Of a DNA stretch of 64,000 nt, positions 9,822-18,392 are shown piece after piece. A model generated the notes under the pieces. It was not told where the DNA came from, made no database searches, and saw only the letters and a program-made list of their open reading frames with translations. Positions within the stretch are counted from its first letter, which is position 1; each line of letters starts with the position of its first letter. A program made the position numbers and the translations under genes. Origin of the DNA: Scrofimicrobium sp. R131 (lineage in GTDB: Bacteria; Actinomycetota; Actinomycetes; Actinomycetales; Actinomycetaceae); assembly GCF_040256745.1 (NCBI RefSeq), contig NZ_CP138335.1:1612001-1676000 (forward strand). The letters run 5' to 3'.

Positions 9822-10532
9822 AACCCAGATCGCCTCCACCGCCCGGTCACCCAGGGCAAACTCTTGCTGCTGTCCCGGCCCCACTCCGGGTTGGAGGGAG
9901 TCGCGCTGGCGTGGCTCCCAGTCTGCCGGCGGAGTTACCTGCACGGTGGTCGTGCCGGCAAAGTCGGCCCGCTCGACAATCGCCAGGTGCGCGTCCAGCA
10001 CCACCCCGAGTGAATCGAGGTAGCGCAGGAGGGCCGGATCGGCATCGCTGATCCGCTCAACGACGGCTTCCTCGCCGACGGCCACCTCGCTCAAGGAGCG
10101 ACGGGACAGGGCGCCGCCTCCCCCCTCGACCGGTGGGATGGGATCCCCGTGGGGGTCCCGGGTGGGGTGACCGAGCGCCGCCGACATTCTAGCCAGGAGC
10201 TTGTCCGAGACCGCGTGTTCCAGGACTTCAGCTTCCCGGTGCACCTCGTCCCAGTCGTAACCCAGGCGCGAGTAGAGGTAGGTCTCCAGGATCCGGTGGC
10301 GCCGGATAATCATGATGGCTGCCCGCCGACCGGATTCGGTCAGGTGGGCACGTTGATAGGGAGCGTGGCTGACCAGCCCCTGCTGCTGGAGCTTCCGGAC
10401 ATTTTCCGAAGCGGTTGAGGCCACCACGCCCATCGCCCGGGCCAGGTCAGTGACCCCCAGCCCATCCTCGCCTCGCTCTTCTGCCGCGTAGAGAGTCTTG
10501 AGGTAATCCTCCGTCATGGGAGAACTGTTCAC
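9804..10532 (-). CDS. mntR: DtxR-family metalloregulator, MntR type
   Basis: A 242-residue repressor: winged helix (about 1-70), metal-binding dimerisation domain (70-145) and a C-terminal FeoA/SH3-like domain (170-242). Aligned to DtxR, H79, E83, H98, E105 and H106 are kept. However, the position of DtxR Cys102 is Glu102 and the Met10 position is an acidic residue (E8/D9), the substitutions that make MntR manganese-selective. This predicts control of manganese homeostasis; the target genes are not in this window. The GTG start at 10532 overlaps the upstream VKOR stop (GTGA), so I prefer it to the ATG five codons later. Confidence 0.85.
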   Translation of the reverse strand: MNSSPMTEDYLKTLYAAEERGEDGLGVTDLARAMGVVASTASENVRKLQQQGLVSHAPYQRAHLTESGRRAAIMIIRRHRILETYLYSRLGYDWDEVHREAEVLEHAVSDKLLARMSAALGHPTRDPHGDPIPPVEGGGGALSRRSLSEVAVGEEAVVERISDADPALLRYLDSLGVVLDAHLAIVERADFAGTTTVQVTPPADWEPRQRDSLQPGVGPGQQQEFALGDRAVEAIWVSADPR

Positions 10533-11131
10533 AGCAGGTATCCAATCTTGTCCGGCAAAGACAGGACGATCGCGAGCACAACCAGCAGGTACATGGCCAG
10601 GACCACCAGCGGCCAAAAGCGGAGCACGGACCGGCCCAGCGCCACCCCGCGGCCCCCAAACATGCCCCCGGCAAACAGGGCTGCCCACACAATGGTGAAG
10701 ATCCCGATGGTGGCAGCCCAGACGATCATGCAGTAGGGGCACAGGGCCCGGAAGGTCAGCAGGGATTGAAGCAGGAAGTACAGGACGTACACCATCGCCA
10801 CCAGGGTGCCCACGCCCAGGCCGCCCCAGATCCACCGGGGCAGTCGCACCCCGGCTGCCAAGGTGACCGCCAGCGCCACCAAAGCCGAAAACGCCATCAT
10901 CCCGATCATCGAGTTGGGCACCCCCAGCAGGTGTGCCTGGGGGGTCATCAGCGAGTCCGAGCAGGCAATCAGCGGGTTGATGTCGCACCCGAGATTGGCG
11001 GCCGGATCGGCCAGGAGTTCCAGTTCCGACTTCAGCAGGAGGAACGACGCGCCGAGTCCGATCACCGCAAACAGGAGGAGGGCGATCGCCACCGGGCGAG
11101 AGAGCTGCGGTGCGGTCTTCGAGGGGGTCAC
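10529..11131 (-). CDS. Vitamin K epoxide reductase (VKOR) family disulfide-bond oxidase
   Basis: A 200-residue membrane protein with about four to five hydrophobic segments. The active-site pair is C131-P-Y-C134 and the loop pair is C49/C57, as in bacterial VKOR, which reoxidises an extracytoplasmic DsbA-like thioredoxin using menaquinone. No DsbA partner gene lies next to it. Its stop codon overlaps the start of the mntR-like gene by 4 bp, so the two are translationally coupled. Actinobacteria often use VKOR in place of DsbB, and this copy would support folding of exported proteins, including those encoded in this window. Confidence 0.92.
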   Translation of the reverse strand: MTPSKTAPQLSRPVAIALLLFAVIGLGASFLLLKSELELLADPAANLGCDINPLIACSDSLMTPQAHLLGVPNSMIGMMAFSALVALAVTLAAGVRLPRWIWGGLGVGTLVAMVYVLYFLLQSLLTFRALCPYCMIVWAATIGIFTIVWAALFAGGMFGGRGVALGRSVLRFWPLVVLAMYLLVVLAIVLSLPDKIGYLL

Positions 11132-11311
11132 GGAGGGGCCTTTCGACGGGTACTCAGATGATATGTCCTAGCGGGCAGAGCGCGCCACGGGATGCGCATT
11201 CCCGGCCCGCGGCCCCGGTGGTTTCGGCCGCGAAAACGGCCTTTGCGCGCAGCCTTCGGTCCTGGGCTCGACCACTACCCTGGTTAGCTGCAACACATTC
11301 GGCTCTTGGGT

Positions 11312-11341
11312 TTGCGCCAAGGCGCTCCCATCTACTAAAGT
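11312..11341 (+). promoter_or_regulatory. Possible promoter of tRNA-Lys
   Basis: TTGCGC at 11312-11317 and TAAAGT at 11336-11341 are 18 bp apart, placing a transcription start about 10 bp before the mature tRNA. The match to consensus is partial. Confidence 0.35.
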
Positions 11342-11358
11342 CTTCTTTGTCGAAAGAC

Positions 11359-11431
11359 GCGCCATTAGCTCAATTGGCAGAGCAGCTGGCTCTTAACCAG
11401 CGGGTTGGGGGTTCAATTCCCTCATGGCGCA
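11359..11431 (+). tRNA. tRNA-Lys (anticodon CTT)
   Basis: 73 nt folding into a full cloverleaf. The acceptor stem is GCGCCAT/ATGGCGC with discriminator A. The anticodon stem is GCTGG/CCAGC around the loop CTCTTAA, giving anticodon CTT. The T arm is GGGGG-TTCAATT-CCCTC with one G-T pair. The D arm contains AGCTCAATTGGCAGAGC. The 3' CCA is not encoded. A strong intrinsic terminator follows within 10 bp. Confidence 0.97.
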
Positions 11432-11437
11432 CTTCTA

Positions 11438-11463
11438 AGCCCCGGCGAAAGCCGGGGTTTTTT
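11438..11463 (+). terminator. Intrinsic terminator of tRNA-Lys
   Basis: CCCCGGC (11440-11446), GAAA tetraloop, GCCGGGG (11451-11457), then six T (11458-11463). A textbook rho-independent terminator. Confidence 0.93.
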
Positions 11464-12099
11464 GTTCCTCCGGGTGCGGGCTCACTCGCGGCCCAGGTCC
11501 GGGACCGGGTTTGGATCGAGCTGCTGGCCGAGCTGTTGGCCGAGCCGGACCGGCCGCCCAACGTTTGTCGGCCGTCGAACACGCTTGTCAGTGCGGAACG
11601 TTGGCAAACATGTGCAACTGCTGGCAAACCTGGAGCCGCGGGGACTAAACCGGGTCAACCACCCAACGTTTGCCAGCCGTTGGATACCTTTGCCAACGCC
11701 AGCGACTGGCTAACATGTCTGAATCCTGGCAAAACCACCCCCGGGAGCCCTTAATCGGGTCAACCACCACACGTTTGCCAGCACTGCGCATCGTTGCCGC
11801 AGCCGCCCCTGCCACCACCTCCACTCAGAGCCCTCTTCCCCCAGCTCGGAACCTCCCCGGACCCCGGTCCCAACCGATGTGTAACCTGCCCAACACCTGC
11901 CCCACCTGATCATTAATGATTCAAAAGAGTGCTTGCGTTGCATGATTGCGCAATGTTAGGTTGGGAGAGGTGCCGGGTGACCGGCGCCACGGAGAAATTT
12001 TGTTCAACGTCGATCTCGGCACAGTGGCGCTTCGTCGCGGTGTCAGTTACCCATCTACAAACCATGGCCTCGGCCGTGAAAACAAGGGAAATCTCATCC
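11464..12099. other. Long intergenic region upstream of the GH101 gene
   Basis: About 640 bp with no supported gene. Several frames stay open, but starts, codon patterns and family matches are lacking. Its middle part is the 105-bp-period repeat described separately. Closer to the glycosidase there is a perfect 10-bp palindrome ATTGCGCAAT at 11945-11954 inside an AT-richer patch, which may be part of the promoter or regulatory region. An unambiguous -35/-10 pair was not found. Confidence 0.55.
11554..11790. repeat. Degenerate direct repeat with an exact 105-bp period
   Basis: Units begin at 11554 (CCGCCCAACGTTTG), 11659 (CCACCCAACGTTTG) and 11764 (CCACCACACGTTTG), exactly 105 bp apart. Units 1 and 2 both end with CGGGTCAA, and by hand alignment agree at about 69 of 105 positions without gaps. 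Unit 3 is recognisable for roughly its first 25 bases. Inside each full unit two TTTGCCA-like words are followed by two TGGCAAA-like words (for example 11669, 11689, then 11707, 11727). Each unit could therefore fold on itself or offer four inverted sites. 105 is a multiple of three, so a decayed coding repeat is possible, but no convincing gene contains it. Confidence 0.75.
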
Positions 12100-15000
12100 A
12101 TGCGCAGAACTAAAATCACCCGCGCGGGACTGGCCCTGGTGCTTGCAACCTCACTTCTCCCCTGGGGTTCGCTGGCAGCCATCGGGGCAGAACCCGACCC
12201 TCTAGACCAAGCTCAGTCCGGTGACGGAGGAACTTTGGTCCCGGGTCCGCTCGACCCGACCCCAACTCCCGACCCGGGCCAGACCGGGGACTCAACACCG
12301 ACCGTGACGCCTGAGGCAGACCCTGATGTCTCCCCCCTGGCTGACGAGGAAGAGCTGATTCCGTTCGCCTCCTACAGCCTCCTGGGTTGCAGCAGTGAAG
12401 CACCCTACGGCTCCGAGGGTGACGGCACCTGCGCCGCAGCCCTGAACGATCGGCAAGACCACATGTGGTCCGCCAAGTACACGACCGTTGAAGGCCAAAT
12501 CGTCCCGGAGGGAGGATGGCCGCAGTGGCTCGCTTTCGACTTGGGGAAGGAACGCGATCTCACTGCCCTCAACTACTGGCAAAAGCAGACCAATGGCGCC
12601 GTTAAGGAGTACGAGGTCTACGTTTCCAACGATTCGGCCGTGGCCGGTGACCCGGGGAACTTTGAGCTGTGGGGCGACCCGGCAGCCACCGGCGAACTGC
12701 CCGCCGGGATTCGGGAGTGGCACCAGATCCCGCTGACCGACGCTCCCCTGGCCGGACGCTACGTGCTGTTTGCGGCCTACTCCACCTACGCCAATGCTCC
12801 CGGGGCGACCATGCTCCAGGTGAGCGCGCTGGTTGACGACGATCCCACTGGCGGAGAGGACGTTCAGAACCCCGCCACTCCGGCTCCGATCACCGTTGGT
12901 GACCTGACCGTAAACGTGGCCGAGGAGTTCCCCCAGGTGGTCAACTACCAGCTCGGTGACGCCACCCTCCAGGGCAACCCATCGGTGCTCGACACCTTCA
13001 CCCTGAACGGGAGCAAGGTCAAGTTCAACACCGTATTTGACGGGGTCGCCGGCAACCGGGCCTCCTGGACCTCCACCACCGATAACCCCAACTGGACCGA
13101 TCTGACGCTCTCCTCCTCGGTGACGGTCGACGAGTCCGGAGTCGTCACCTTCCGGATCGACTCAATCGCCGGAGCGGACGAAGCCAACGTCCAGACCATC
13201 GCTATTCCCGGCCACCGCCTGGCCTCCGTCGCCTCTGATCAGGCCGGCGCCACCTTGGCGCGGACCTGGATCAGCACCGACTCCACGACCAATGCGGACC
13301 GGATCCTGCCCATCACCGGTTCGACCGAACTGGACCCGAGCCCGGTGAACACCCCCTACGCCTTCGCCTCCACGGCGGAGCTGGCGGCCGGGGTCTACTC
13401 CAACTCGACCGTGCAGCAGGGCGCCAGCAACACCAACCAGCGCCTCAACACCCAGATTCTGAAGTCGGGTGAGGCGACCGTGGCCACAGTTCAGGCTGGC
13501 ACCTGGACCTGGAACCCGAAGGTTGCCACCGATGCCCGGGTTGAGCGCTACGAGCTGCCCGAAGCCATCGTGGTGATTTCGGCCGACCAGAATGAGGACG
13601 CCCGGGTTGACTGGCAGGATGCCGCCATCAGCTTGCGGGACGCGATCGAAGCTCCCCTGGGGGCTGACCGCGTGCCCGAGCGGGTCGTCCACCGGATCCC
13701 GTTCAACATCGCCTCGGAGGGAACCAACCCGTTCCTGACCACCCTGGATTACACCAAGCGGCTGGCTTTGGCCACCGACGGACTCGGCCAGTACGTCCTG
13801 CTGAAGGGGTACACCTCCGAGGGCCACGACTCGGCCAACACCGACTACGCCGGAAACTACAATGAGGGCGCGGGCGGGCTGGATGCGCTGAACCAGCTGA
13901 TCGATACCGGCAAGGAAGATTACAACGCGGACTTCTCCGTCCACGTCAACGCCACCGAGATCTACCAGCAGGCCCGCTCGTTCAACGACCTGCTGACGAA
14001 CAATGGCGCCAGCTTGGGCTGGAACTGGCTCAACCAGGCCTACATCATCAACCAGAACGTCGACTTGGGCCAGGGTTTTGTCCTGGATCGCTTCCAGCAG
14101 TTGCGGCGCGAAGTGCCGAACCTGGACGGCGTCTACATTGACGTTTGGTACAGCTCCGGGTGGATTCCCGAAGCGCTGGCCGGACAGCTGCAGCAGATGA
14201 CCAACGATGTCTCCGACGAGGGATTTGAGTTGGCTTCAGAATGGGCCTACTCGTTCGAGGGCAACTCGATCTGGTCGCACTGGGCCAACGACAAGAACTA
14301 CGGCGGGCCGGACAACAAGGGGATCAACTCTCAGATGATCCGCTTCATGTTCAACACCCAGCGCGACGTGTGGAACGTCGATCCGCTCCTCGGCGGCGTC
14401 GACATGCACAACTTCGAAGGTTGGGGCGGCAAGACCGACTGGAACGACTACTACCGGAGCCTCTGGACCTCCAACCTGCCCGCCAAGTACCTGCAGCACT
14501 TCCCGGTCCTGAGCTGGGAGCAGGGGACCGAGGCCAAGTTGGCCGACGGGGTGGAGATCAGCACCGCCAGCGGCGAGCGAGTCATCACCCAAAACGGCGC
14601 CGAGGTGCTGCGCGGTGACTCCTACCTGCTGCCCTGGTCCGAGCTCGATGCCAACCGGCAGAGCAGCCCGGTCAACGCGGACAAGATGTACTTCTTCTCC
14701 GCTTCCGGCGGGTCGCACACCTTTGACCTGGTGGACGCCTTTGCCGGCGTCTCTTCCTTCGACGTCTACCAGCTGACGGAGACGGGGCGCGAGTCGGTGG
14801 GCACCATCGCCAGCGACGGCAGCACCCTGACCATCAGCGGCGAGGCCAACACCCCCTACGTGGTGGTACCCGCCGGCGGGACCGCCCCCTACGCCGACGT
14901 TGATTACGGACAGTATTCCGGCCTGCAGGATCCGGGCTTCAACAGCGAGGATCTGTCCGTCTGGAACCCGACCGGCGACGCGGTGCGCGGCCATGACGCC

Positions 15001-17469
15001 AAGGGCGACGGCGAAGCTCACTTCGGCGAGGCGGCCAGCTCCCTGAGCCAGACCCTGACCGGGCTCACCCCCGGGAAGGAATACTGGGTGGAAGCCATGG
15101 TCCAAGTTGGGCCGGAAGCCAAGCGAGACTTCACCCTCTCAGCCGGTGACGCCTCGCGCACGATCAACGTCACCCCGGCCCGGAACACGGTTGGATCCGA
15201 TCCGAAGAACGGCTCCTTCCTGCAGCGGATGGGAGTGAAGTTCACCGCTCCGGCCAACGGCGAGGTGGAGCTGCTGCTGTCCTCCCCCTCCGGTTCTGCC
15301 CGGGTGGTGGTCGACAACGTCCGGTTGATCGAGCTCAAGAACCTGACCGACCAGTTCGGTGAGGAGCCGCTGGATTCCCTGGTGGATTCGGACGACTCGG
15401 ACCTGTTCTGGGACTTCGAGGACAACCGGGTCGGCTACGGTCCGTTCGTCCGAGGCGGTTCCGGCGGACTCTCCGACGCGCGCCTGTCCAAGTCGATCCT
15501 GCACGATCCGTACACGCAGAAGGAATGGAAGAACACCCACACCCCGTACAACTCCGGTTCCCTGAACGGAATCGCGGTGGACGACGTGGTCTCGGGCACC
15601 CGCTCGCTGAAGTCTCACGAGGACTACAACGGGCTCAACTACCGGACCACTCCGGCCACGGTCGACTTCCTGGCCGGTCACCAGTACCGGGTCTCCTTCT
15701 CCTACCAGGCCACCCACTCGGACACCTACGAATGGGTCCTGGGGAAGGACGAGTTGGCTGACGGCTCGTCCACCATCTACCAGCGGATTCCGATCCAGCA
15801 GGCGCTCGACACCACCCGGTTCGAGCACGAGTTCGTGGCCGGCTGTGGTGATACCACCTTCGTGGGCCTGAACCGCGCCTTCGGTTTGTCCGGGGCCGAC
15901 TTCGTGCTGGATGACTTCCTGGTCGAAGACCTGGGCGTGTCCTCCGATGCTCCTGCCTGCGGGTCCACCGAGGGCCGGGCTCCCGGCGACCTGACGATCG
16001 GCCACGCGAACGAGGTGACCACCTCCTTCACCAACTTGGAGAAGAAGACCGCCACCAACGTCGCCATGCAGCTGACCGACGTGCCGGAAGGCTGGAAGGT
16101 TGAAGTCAAGGAGCAGGGCGGAAACCTGTTCGATTCGGTGGCTCCGGGTGAGACCGTTGAGACCGTCTGGTTGGTGACCCCGATTGAGGCGGAGACCTAC
16201 ACGCTTGGATTCACCACCGATTACGCCGTTGACTGCATCGACCGGCACCTGACCGGTCAGTTCGGCGGCAAGCTCACCACTCGCGCGGCCATTCCGGCGC
16301 AGTCGATCAAGGCGACGGCTTCCTCCGAGCAGCCCGGGTCGGGTGGCGAAGGTCCGATTCACTACGCCCTGGATGGGGACACTTCCACCATCTGGCACAC
16401 GAACTGGACCCCGTCCGCGCATCCGCACTACGCCACCTTCGAGTTCAATAACCCCACCCAGATTGATGGCTACGGGTACATGAACCGGCAAAGTGGCGGG
16501 GCCAACGGGCGGATCAAGGATTACGAGATCCAGGTCTCTGACAACGGCATGGACTGGACCACGGTTGCTTCCGGCCAGTGGCAGGAAAGCTCCCCGGACC
16601 TGCAGGTAGTGAACTTTGACGAGGTCACCACCAAGTATGTCCGGTTGGCATCCCTGTCGGCTTGGAACGGCCAGGGCTTCAGCTCAGCCGCAGAGCTGCG
16701 CGTCTTCGGCGTCCCGCAGGACGAGGTCAGCGGCTTCGAGCCGTCGGAGCGGCCTGCGACCGATCCCGACGCGTGCACTCCCGACGCACCGGAAGCACCC
16801 CTGGGACTGACCGTCGATGGAGTCACCTACGACTCGATCACCGTCTCCTGGGATCCGGTGGCGGACGCGGAAGAGTACGTGGTCACCTTCAATGGTCAGA
16901 CCATCACGACCAGTGACACCACCGTGGTCCTGACGAACCTGACCGAATCGACCGAGTACCAGATCACCGTTCGGGCTTCGAACCAGTATGGCGAGTCGGA
17001 AGATTGCGATCCGGTGACGGCCACGACCACGGAAAAGCCCGTGGTTGAGCCCGAGGCGCCCGCTGCCCCGACCGGGGTGGTGGCCACCAAGGTGACCGCT
17101 TCCAGCATCGCGCTCAAGTGGGACCCGGTCGAGGAGGCAGCCAAGTACGTTGTCACCTACTCGGCCGGCGGGGCCCCGCAGAGCACCTTCACTGCGGAGA
17201 CGTCCGATCCTTCGATCGTGCTGAGCAGCCTGAAGGCTGACACCGAGTACACGATCACCGTGCAGGCGGTCAACGAGGCCGGTCAATCTGACCCGTCCTC
17301 TGCACTGAAAGTACGGACGCTGAAGCAGGGCGAATCGCCGGTCACTCCCCCCGCACCCGGGGAGGAAGACCTGCCGGTCACCGGCGGGGCCATCGCTGGC
17401 CTCGTGGTGCTGGCCGCGGCCCTGATTGGAGCAGGAACCCTGTTCTATCGGCGCCGGCGGATCGGGTAA
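12100..17469 (+). CDS. Cell-wall-anchored endo-alpha-N-acetylgalactosaminidase (GH101)
   Basis: A 1789-residue secreted surface enzyme predicted to release the core-1 disaccharide Gal-beta1,3-GalNAc from Ser/Thr-linked mucin glycans. Order: signal peptide (about 1-30); Pro/Thr-rich linker; F5/8-type discoidin domain (about 90-250); GH101 beta-domain and catalytic barrel; galactose-binding-like domains; a second F5/8-type domain (about 1397-1537); two fibronectin III domains (about 1562-1740); sorting signal LPVTG at 1758-1762 with a membrane segment and an RRRR tail. D681 in YIDVWYS and E714 in SEWAYSFEG match the nucleophile and acid/base of the pneumococcal enzyme. The ATG at 12100 has AAGGGA upstream and starts the signal peptide. 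It is monocistronic, with a terminator after it. Confidence 0.93.
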   Translation: MRRTKITRAGLALVLATSLLPWGSLAAIGAEPDPLDQAQSGDGGTLVPGPLDPTPTPDPGQTGDSTPTVTPEADPDVSPLADEEELIPFASYSLLGCSSEAPYGSEGDGTCAAALNDRQDHMWSAKYTTVEGQIVPEGGWPQWLAFDLGKERDLTALNYWQKQTNGAVKEYEVYVSNDSAVAGDPGNFELWGDPAATGELPAGIREWHQIPLTDAPLAGRYVLFAAYSTYANAPGATMLQVSALVDDDPTGGEDVQNPATPAPITVGDLTVNVAEEFPQVVNYQLGDATLQGNPSVLDTFTLNGSKVKFNTVFDGVAGNRASWTSTTDNPNWTDLTLSSSVTVDESGVVTFRIDSIAGADEANVQTIAIPGHRLASVASDQAGATLARTWISTDSTTNADRILPITGSTELDPSPVNTPYAFASTAELAAGVYSNSTVQQGASNTNQRLNTQILKSGEATVATVQAGTWTWNPKVATDARVERYELPEAIVVISADQNEDARVDWQDAAISLRDAIEAPLGADRVPERVVHRIPFNIASEGTNPFLTTLDYTKRLALATDGLGQYVLLKGYTSEGHDSANTDYAGNYNEGAGGLDALNQLIDTGKEDYNADFSVHVNATEIYQQARSFNDLLTNNGASLGWNWLNQAYIINQNVDLGQGFVLDRFQQLRREVPNLDGVYIDVWYSSGWIPEALAGQLQQMTNDVSDEGFELASEWAYSFEGNSIWSHWANDKNYGGPDNKGINSQMIRFMFNTQRDVWNVDPLLGGVDMHNFEGWGGKTDWNDYYRSLWTSNLPAKYLQHFPVLSWEQGTEAKLADGVEISTASGERVITQNGAEVLRGDSYLLPWSELDANRQSSPVNADKMYFFSASGGSHTFDLVDAFAGVSSFDVYQLTETGRESVGTIASDGSTLTISGEANTPYVVVPAGGTAPYADVDYGQYSGLQDPGFNSEDLSVWNPTGDAVRGHDAKGDGEAHFGEAASSLSQTLTGLTPGKEYWVEAMVQVGPEAKRDFTLSAGDASRTINVTPARNTVGSDPKNGSFLQRMGVKFTAPANGEVELLLSSPSGSARVVVDNVRLIELKNLTDQFGEEPLDSLVDSDDSDLFWDFEDNRVGYGPFVRGGSGGLSDARLSKSILHDPYTQKEWKNTHTPYNSGSLNGIAVDDVVSGTRSLKSHEDYNGLNYRTTPATVDFLAGHQYRVSFSYQATHSDTYEWVLGKDELADGSSTIYQRIPIQQALDTTRFEHEFVAGCGDTTFVGLNRAFGLSGADFVLDDFLVEDLGVSSDAPACGSTEGRAPGDLTIGHANEVTTSFTNLEKKTATNVAMQLTDVPEGWKVEVKEQGGNLFDSVAPGETVETVWLVTPIEAETYTLGFTTDYAVDCIDRHLTGQFGGKLTTRAAIPAQSIKATASSEQPGSGGEGPIHYALDGDTSTIWHTNWTPSAHPHYATFEFNNPTQIDGYGYMNRQSGGANGRIKDYEIQVSDNGMDWTTVASGQWQESSPDLQVVNFDEVTTKYVRLASLSAWNGQGFSSAAELRVFGVPQDEVSGFEPSERPATDPDACTPDAPEAPLGLTVDGVTYDSITVSWDPVADAEEYVVTFNGQTITTSDTTVVLTNLTESTEYQITVRASNQYGESEDCDPVTATTTEKPVVEPEAPAAPTGVVATKVTASSIALKWDPVEEAAKYVVTYSAGGAPQSTFTAETSDPSIVLSSLKADTEYTITVQAVNEAGQSDPSSALKVRTLKQGESPVTPPAPGEEDLPVTGGAIAGLVVLAAALIGAGTLFYRRRRIG

Positions 17470-17488
17470 CCGATTAGTTAGGTAGCTG

Positions 17489-17520
17489 GGTGGCCCCGGA
17501 AGTGATTCCGGGGCCACCTT
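17489..17520 (+). terminator. Terminator of the GH101 gene
   Basis: A perfect 13-bp stem, GGTGGCCCCGGAA (17489-17501) with loop GTGA and TTCCGGGGCCACC (17506-17518), followed by only two T. It lies 20 bp past the stop. Confidence 0.75.
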
Positions 17521-17559
17521 CGCGTTTGCTCAGCTTAAAGTCCCAGCTGGAGCCGGTGT

Positions 17560-17565
17560 TATGAT
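17560..17565 (+). promoter_or_regulatory. Possible -10 element of the deoR-type gene
   Basis: TATGAT lies 30 bp before the ATG. The best -35 is TTAAAG at 17535-17540 with a long 19-bp spacer, so the promoter is weakly supported. The putative operator at 17574-17585 would cover the start of transcription. Confidence 0.35.
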
Positions 17566-17573
17566 CGTAATTA

Positions 17574-17585
17574 TTCAACGACGAA
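17574..17585. promoter_or_regulatory. Candidate DeoR-family operator (autoregulatory copy)
   Basis: TTCAACGACGAA fits the pattern TTCR-N4-CGAA found twice upstream of the sugar operon at 24690-24723. It lies 10 bp before the regulator start codon. The binding assignment is inference from shared pattern and position. Confidence 0.4.
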
Positions 17586-17594
17586 CGGGGGGCC

Positions 17595-18392
17595 ATGGAT
17601 ATCCGGGACAGATACCTTCCTCCCTCACTCCGTCGCCGTCAAATCCTTGCCTTGGCCGAAGTGAATGGGTTTGTTCGAGTGACCGCGCTAGCTCATAGAT
17701 TTGGAATATCCGAGGTGACGGTGCGGCTAGACCTGGATGCACTGGCAAATGAAGGACACCTCATCCGAATCCACGGCGGCGCGCTACCGGCAGGAGATCG
17801 CCGCGCAGAAGAGCGGACGTTTGAGCGAGCTAGCGCCGAAGCCCCTGAGGAAAAAGCCGCAATCGGGCTTGAGGCCGCCGGTTTAGTCAAGTCGAGTCAG
17901 ATTGTCATGCTCGACGCAGGCTCAACAACAAACGCTGTCAGTCGGGCCCTGGTGGAAAAAACGGATGTTGATGACGTCCTGGTTGTGACCAATGCTCTCC
18001 CGATTGCAGTGGAGCTGGAGCTCTGTTTTCCTCGAATCACTGTGCTTATGACCGGGGGAACCCTCAGACCGAATCAGCATTCTCTGGTCAACCCATTTGG
18101 GGATCTCCTGTTCGGCGAGGTACGGGCTGACATCGCAATCGTGGGCTGTAACGGAGTCACCGCTGAGCACGGGGTGACAAACATGAAGATGCCGGAAGCT
18201 GAGATGAAGCGAGCCATGCTCCGTGCGGCATCACGCAAGATCCTGGTGGCTGACAGCACCAAAATCGGCACGGTGAGCAACACCCGAATTGCCGACATAG
18301 GCGACTTTGACCTCTTGATTACCACCAAGCTCGCAGACGCAGCAGAAGTTGCCCGTCTGCGAGCCGGTGGGCTCAATGTGCTTCAGGTTTAG
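17595..18392 (+). CDS. DeoR/GlpR-family sugar-operon regulator
   Basis: A 265-residue regulator. The N-terminal DeoR helix-turn-helix (about residues 14-64) has RVTALAHRFGISEVTVRLDL and ends in the family mark IHGGA. The C-terminal DeoRC effector domain resembles sugar-phosphate isomerases, with DAGSTTNAV near 113 and TGGTLRPNQHS near 155, where a phosphorylated sugar would bind. It is convergent with, and overlaps by 4 bp, the last gene of the minus-strand sugar operon, its likely target. GC is lower than the surroundings (29 of 60 bases at 17881-17940). Candidate operators of one pattern occur before this gene and before the operon. Confidence 0.9.
   Translation: MDIRDRYLPPSLRRRQILALAEVNGFVRVTALAHRFGISEVTVRLDLDALANEGHLIRIHGGALPAGDRRAEERTFERASAEAPEEKAAIGLEAAGLVKSSQIVMLDAGSTTNAVSRALVEKTDVDDVLVVTNALPIAVELELCFPRITVLMTGGTLRPNQHSLVNPFGDLLFGEVRADIAIVGCNGVTAEHGVTNMKMPEAEMKRAMLRAASRKILVADSTKIGTVSNTRIADIGDFDLLITTKLADAAEVARLRAGGLNVLQV

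Noticed and set aside
11110-11754. Plus-strand frame of 214 codons running through the tRNA and the repeat
   Set aside because: It reads across tRNA-Lys and its terminator. The repeat does give similar peptides in this frame (PPNVC units), but there is no start site or family match.
11554-11790. Possible CRISPR array
   Set aside because: The units are 105 bp, diverged throughout and without a repeat/spacer division; no cas genes are near.
15139-16491. A 450-codon minus-strand frame
   Set aside because: Antisense to the GH101 gene, no domain, no start site, low-complexity composition.
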